Assembly (NCBI GenBank): GCA_965660675.1
Contig: CBFIAU010000004.1
Span: 124,001-188,000 of the forward strand
Direction: 5' to 3'
DNA length: 64,000 nucleotides
From: UBA12202 sp002691725
GTDB taxonomy: Bacteria; Pseudomonadota; Alphaproteobacteria; Puniceispirillales; UBA1172
How positions within the stretch are numbered: the stretch's first letter is position 1; each line of letters starts with the position of its first letter. Below, one piece after another: positions 62,283 through 64,000 of this stretch. A program made the position numbers and the translations under genes. A model generated the notes under the pieces. The model saw nothing but the letters and a program-made list of their open reading frames with translations, was not told the DNA's origin and did no database searches.

Positions 62283-62341
62283 ATATATCATTGATTAAAC
62301 AAGCATCATTATTCAATTCATTGATTAGGATAAACCTAATT

Positions 62342-62358
62342 TACTTTAAATGAAAGTA
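62342..62358. promoter_or_regulatory. Second palindrome in the HpaB / potA divergent region
   Basis: TACTTT-AAATG-AAAGTA, a perfect 6-5-6 inverted repeat at the middle of the 233-base divergent region between the monooxygenase operon and potA. LysR proteins favour interrupted palindromes of this size, but the identity of the binder is inference. Nothing else was recognised in this gap. Confidence 0.4.
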
Positions 62359-62472
62359 GTTTTGAATGATGATAAGGATTGAGAACGATCTTGCCATGAC
62401 GAATACATTTATGCACCATATAGTAATCATGGTTCATGATAAGGTTTAAACAAAAGTAGATGGGGAATTGTG

Positions 62473-63618
62473 ATGGATAAAGCCAGTCAAGCCAATACCA
62501 CCAAAACACATGCCATTGACATTTTATCAGTTACGAAAATCTATCCGCATCGGACGCATCCTGTAACCGCCTTAAACGATATCAGCTTTGCTATTGAGGA
62601 TAATGAGTTCTTTACCCTGTTGGGGCCGTCGGGCTGTGGCAAGACAACCTTGCTCCGCATGATTGGCGGCTTTGAAGGGATTACCAAAGGTCAGATACAG
62701 CTTTATGGCGAAGATATCAGCACCTTACAGCCGAACCAACGGCCGATTAATACGGTCTTTCAGCAATATGCGCTGTTTCCGCATCTGACGGTTTTTGAAA
62801 ATGTGGCTTTTGGGCTGAAACGCTTAGGCCGAGATAGAGCCTTTATTCACCAGCAGACTGAGGCCATGCTTGAGCTTATCCGAATGGCAGATTTCGCGCA
62901 TCGCAAACCTAATCAGCTCTCAGGCGGTCAGCAGCAGCGTGTTGCTTTGGCGCGCGCCCTCGCCCCTCAGCCCAAAGTTTTATTGCTGGATGAGCCCCTA
63001 TCAGCTCTTGATCTTAAATTGCGGCAAGCCATGCGCGAAGAATTAAAGGATATTCAGAAAAAAACAGGCATTACCTTTATTTTTGTGACCCATGATCAAG
63101 AAGAAGCTTTGACCATGTCTGACCGCATCGCCGTCATGAGTAATGGTGAGGTTCAGCAAATTGGCACGGCAACAGATATCTATGATCATCCGGTTAATCA
63201 TTTTGTCGCAACCTTTATTGGTGAGGCCAATATCCTTCGTGTCAAAGTGACCAAAACAAATCAGAACAGCATCACCGCCGCGCTTGCGGCTGGTGGGGGC
63301 AGTGTTAGCATCGCAACTGACCTCGCCATGACAAAAGGCCAGAATATCAGCCTTATGATCAGGCCTGAACGGGTCAAGATTGGTAAACCTGGCCGCGCTA
63401 AATCGGCACTTTCCGGGGTTGTCCAATCCATTTCCTACCTTGGCACCGACACCCAGCTGCATGTCAGCCTGAATGCGGCCAGAGGCGCCAAACAGGATAA
63501 AGTTGAGATGATTATTGCCAGACAGCAAAACCATGGTGATGGCGGCTCACCATTTCAAAAAGGTGATGCGGTTAGCGTCACCATTGCTGAAAACGCACTT
63601 CGCATTTTACAAGACTAG
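62473..63618 (+). CDS. potA: Polyamine-type ABC transporter ATP-binding protein
   Basis: ATPase of a spermidine/putrescine-family importer, 381 residues. Walker A is GPSGCGKTTLLRMIGGFEG, the signature LSGGQQQRVALARAL, Walker B VLLLDEPLSALD and the switch HDQEEALTMSD; a C-terminal TOBE domain starts near residue 240. The ATG at 62473 has GGGGA six bases upstream; a GTG at 62470 is too close. The permease gene follows 35 bases later, so this is the first gene of an ABC operon. Polyamines are the family substrate, but related systems carry other cations. Confidence 0.94.
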   Translation: MDKASQANTTKTHAIDILSVTKIYPHRTHPVTALNDISFAIEDNEFFTLLGPSGCGKTTLLRMIGGFEGITKGQIQLYGEDISTLQPNQRPINTVFQQYALFPHLTVFENVAFGLKRLGRDRAFIHQQTEAMLELIRMADFAHRKPNQLSGGQQQRVALARALAPQPKVLLLDEPLSALDLKLRQAMREELKDIQKKTGITFIFVTHDQEEALTMSDRIAVMSNGEVQQIGTATDIYDHPVNHFVATFIGEANILRVKVTKTNQNSITAALAAGGGSVSIATDLAMTKGQNISLMIRPERVKIGKPGRAKSALSGVVQSISYLGTDTQLHVSLNAARGAKQDKVEMIIARQQNHGDGGSPFQKGDAVSVTIAENALRILQD

Positions 63619-63653
63619 AATCTGACAAAACCAATAGGAGCTTCAGCAGAATA

Positions 63654-64000
63654 ATGGCAGGGATTATCAATCAAACCAGCAAGACGACAGATGGCGCGCA
63701 GACATCTATTGTTGATGGCAAGCAACATATTTTACTGCTGCCAGCGTGGGTGATCATTGGCGTTCTTTTGGTCATCCCTGTGTTGCTGATGCTTGTTTAT
63801 TCCTTCTTGACCCAAGATTTTCGTGGCGGCGTGATATGGGAGTTTTCGCTTGAAGCCTATGATCAGTTTTTCTTTGATCGCGGGCTTTTTGGAGATGAGC
63901 CACCAAGCCTGGAATGGACATATATCGGTATTTTCTGGCGCTCATTCCTGCAAGCGCTTTTTGCCATGATTTTTTGCTTTCTTATTGGCTTTCCGACCGC
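63654..64000 (+). CDS. potB: Polyamine-type ABC transporter permease, N-terminal part
   Basis: Only the first ~115 codons are present; the gene runs off the right edge. A hydrophilic lead of about 25 residues is followed by HILLLPAWVIIGVLLVIPVLLMLVYSF, a loop with FSLEAYDQFFF, and a second helix RSFLQALFAMIFCFLIGFP, the layout of PotB-type inner-membrane subunits. AGGAG lies about 15 bases before the ATG at 63654. It follows potA closely. Confidence 0.85.
   Translation, partial: MAGIINQTSKTTDGAQTSIVDGKQHILLLPAWVIIGVLLVIPVLLMLVYSFLTQDFRGGVIWEFSLEAYDQFFFDRGLFGDEPPSLEWTYIGIFWRSFLQALFAMIFCFLIGFPT

Noticed and set aside
63043..63534. 163-codon minus-strand open frame
   Set aside because: Antisense to potA; composition follows from the potA codons.
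1..64000. Prophage, insertion sequence or tRNA-linked island
   Set aside because: No integrase, transposase, phage structural gene, terminal inverted repeats or tRNA-like sequence was recognised on either strand.

Overview
The window looks like chromosome from a free-living, probably marine alphaproteobacterium of moderate GC. The gene set fits surface-ocean groups such as SAR116: sulfoacetaldehyde acetyltransferase, ectoine hydrolase, TRAP and polyamine-type ABC transporters, a photolyase with lipid-modification genes, and the Lhr-type ligase-associated repair set. The taxonomic placement is inferred from gene content and style only. Genes are densely packed. No gap between genes exceeds about 250 bases, and I saw no rRNA, tRNA, CRISPR array, insertion sequence or phage gene.

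Layout. (1) 0-9 kb: the start of msrA, then central carbon genes fbp, tkt, gap and pgk on the minus strand. An azlCD exporter pair is lodged on the plus strand between gap and pgk, and an HD-domain protein and pckA follow. Together these are a gluconeogenesis and pentose-phosphate block. (2) 9-16 kb: a YbaK-type deacylase, then an agmatinase-family ureohydrolase, a betaine-aldehyde-type dehydrogenase and an acetylpolyamine/HDAC-type deacetylase, which suggests guanidino or polyamine nitrogen use. An EamA transporter, a class III CoA-transferase and a TPR protein follow. (3) 16-20 kb: xsc, pyrC and pyrE form one minus-strand unit joining C2-sulfonate catabolism to pyrimidine synthesis. (4) 20-34 kb: a stress and repair region. 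A minus-strand run (lhr, pdeM, photolyase, FAD oxidoreductase, DUF1365, Cfa-like methyltransferase, DUF3833) faces a plus-strand run (YfcG-type GST, exonuclease, ATP-dependent ligase, SDR) across one 100-base divergent region. (5) 34-48 kb: acyl-CoA synthetase, aldo/keto reductase, PHP protein, a PLP dehydratase, doeA followed by an M20 deacylase, a repeat-rich membrane protein, a RidA / Rieske oxygenase / DUF1028 operon, GNAT, carbonic anhydrase and a toxin-antitoxin pair. (6) 48-62 kb: a catabolic locus with a TPP enzyme, enolase-superfamily enzyme, DadA-type oxidase, TRAP transporter and EutA-like protein on the minus strand. Opposite it are a second Asp/Glu-racemase-family protein and a BASS-type transporter. 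Beyond these lies an HpaB-type monooxygenase / flavin reductase / aldehyde dehydrogenase / LysR unit. (7) 62.5-64 kb: potA and the beginning of potB.

The less ordinary signals are these. Short tandem duplications of 8-15 bases recur at gene ends and, when inside genes, in frame. The ligase-associated repair set is joined to a photolyase and fatty-acid modification run. doeA is paired with an M20 deacylase instead of DoeB. A Rieske oxygenase has glutamate at the bridging position. A toxin-antitoxin locus has a palindrome over its -10 box, and near it lies a 35-base copy of part of a gene 1.4 kb away. The GAPDH lacks the aspartate that normally selects NAD.
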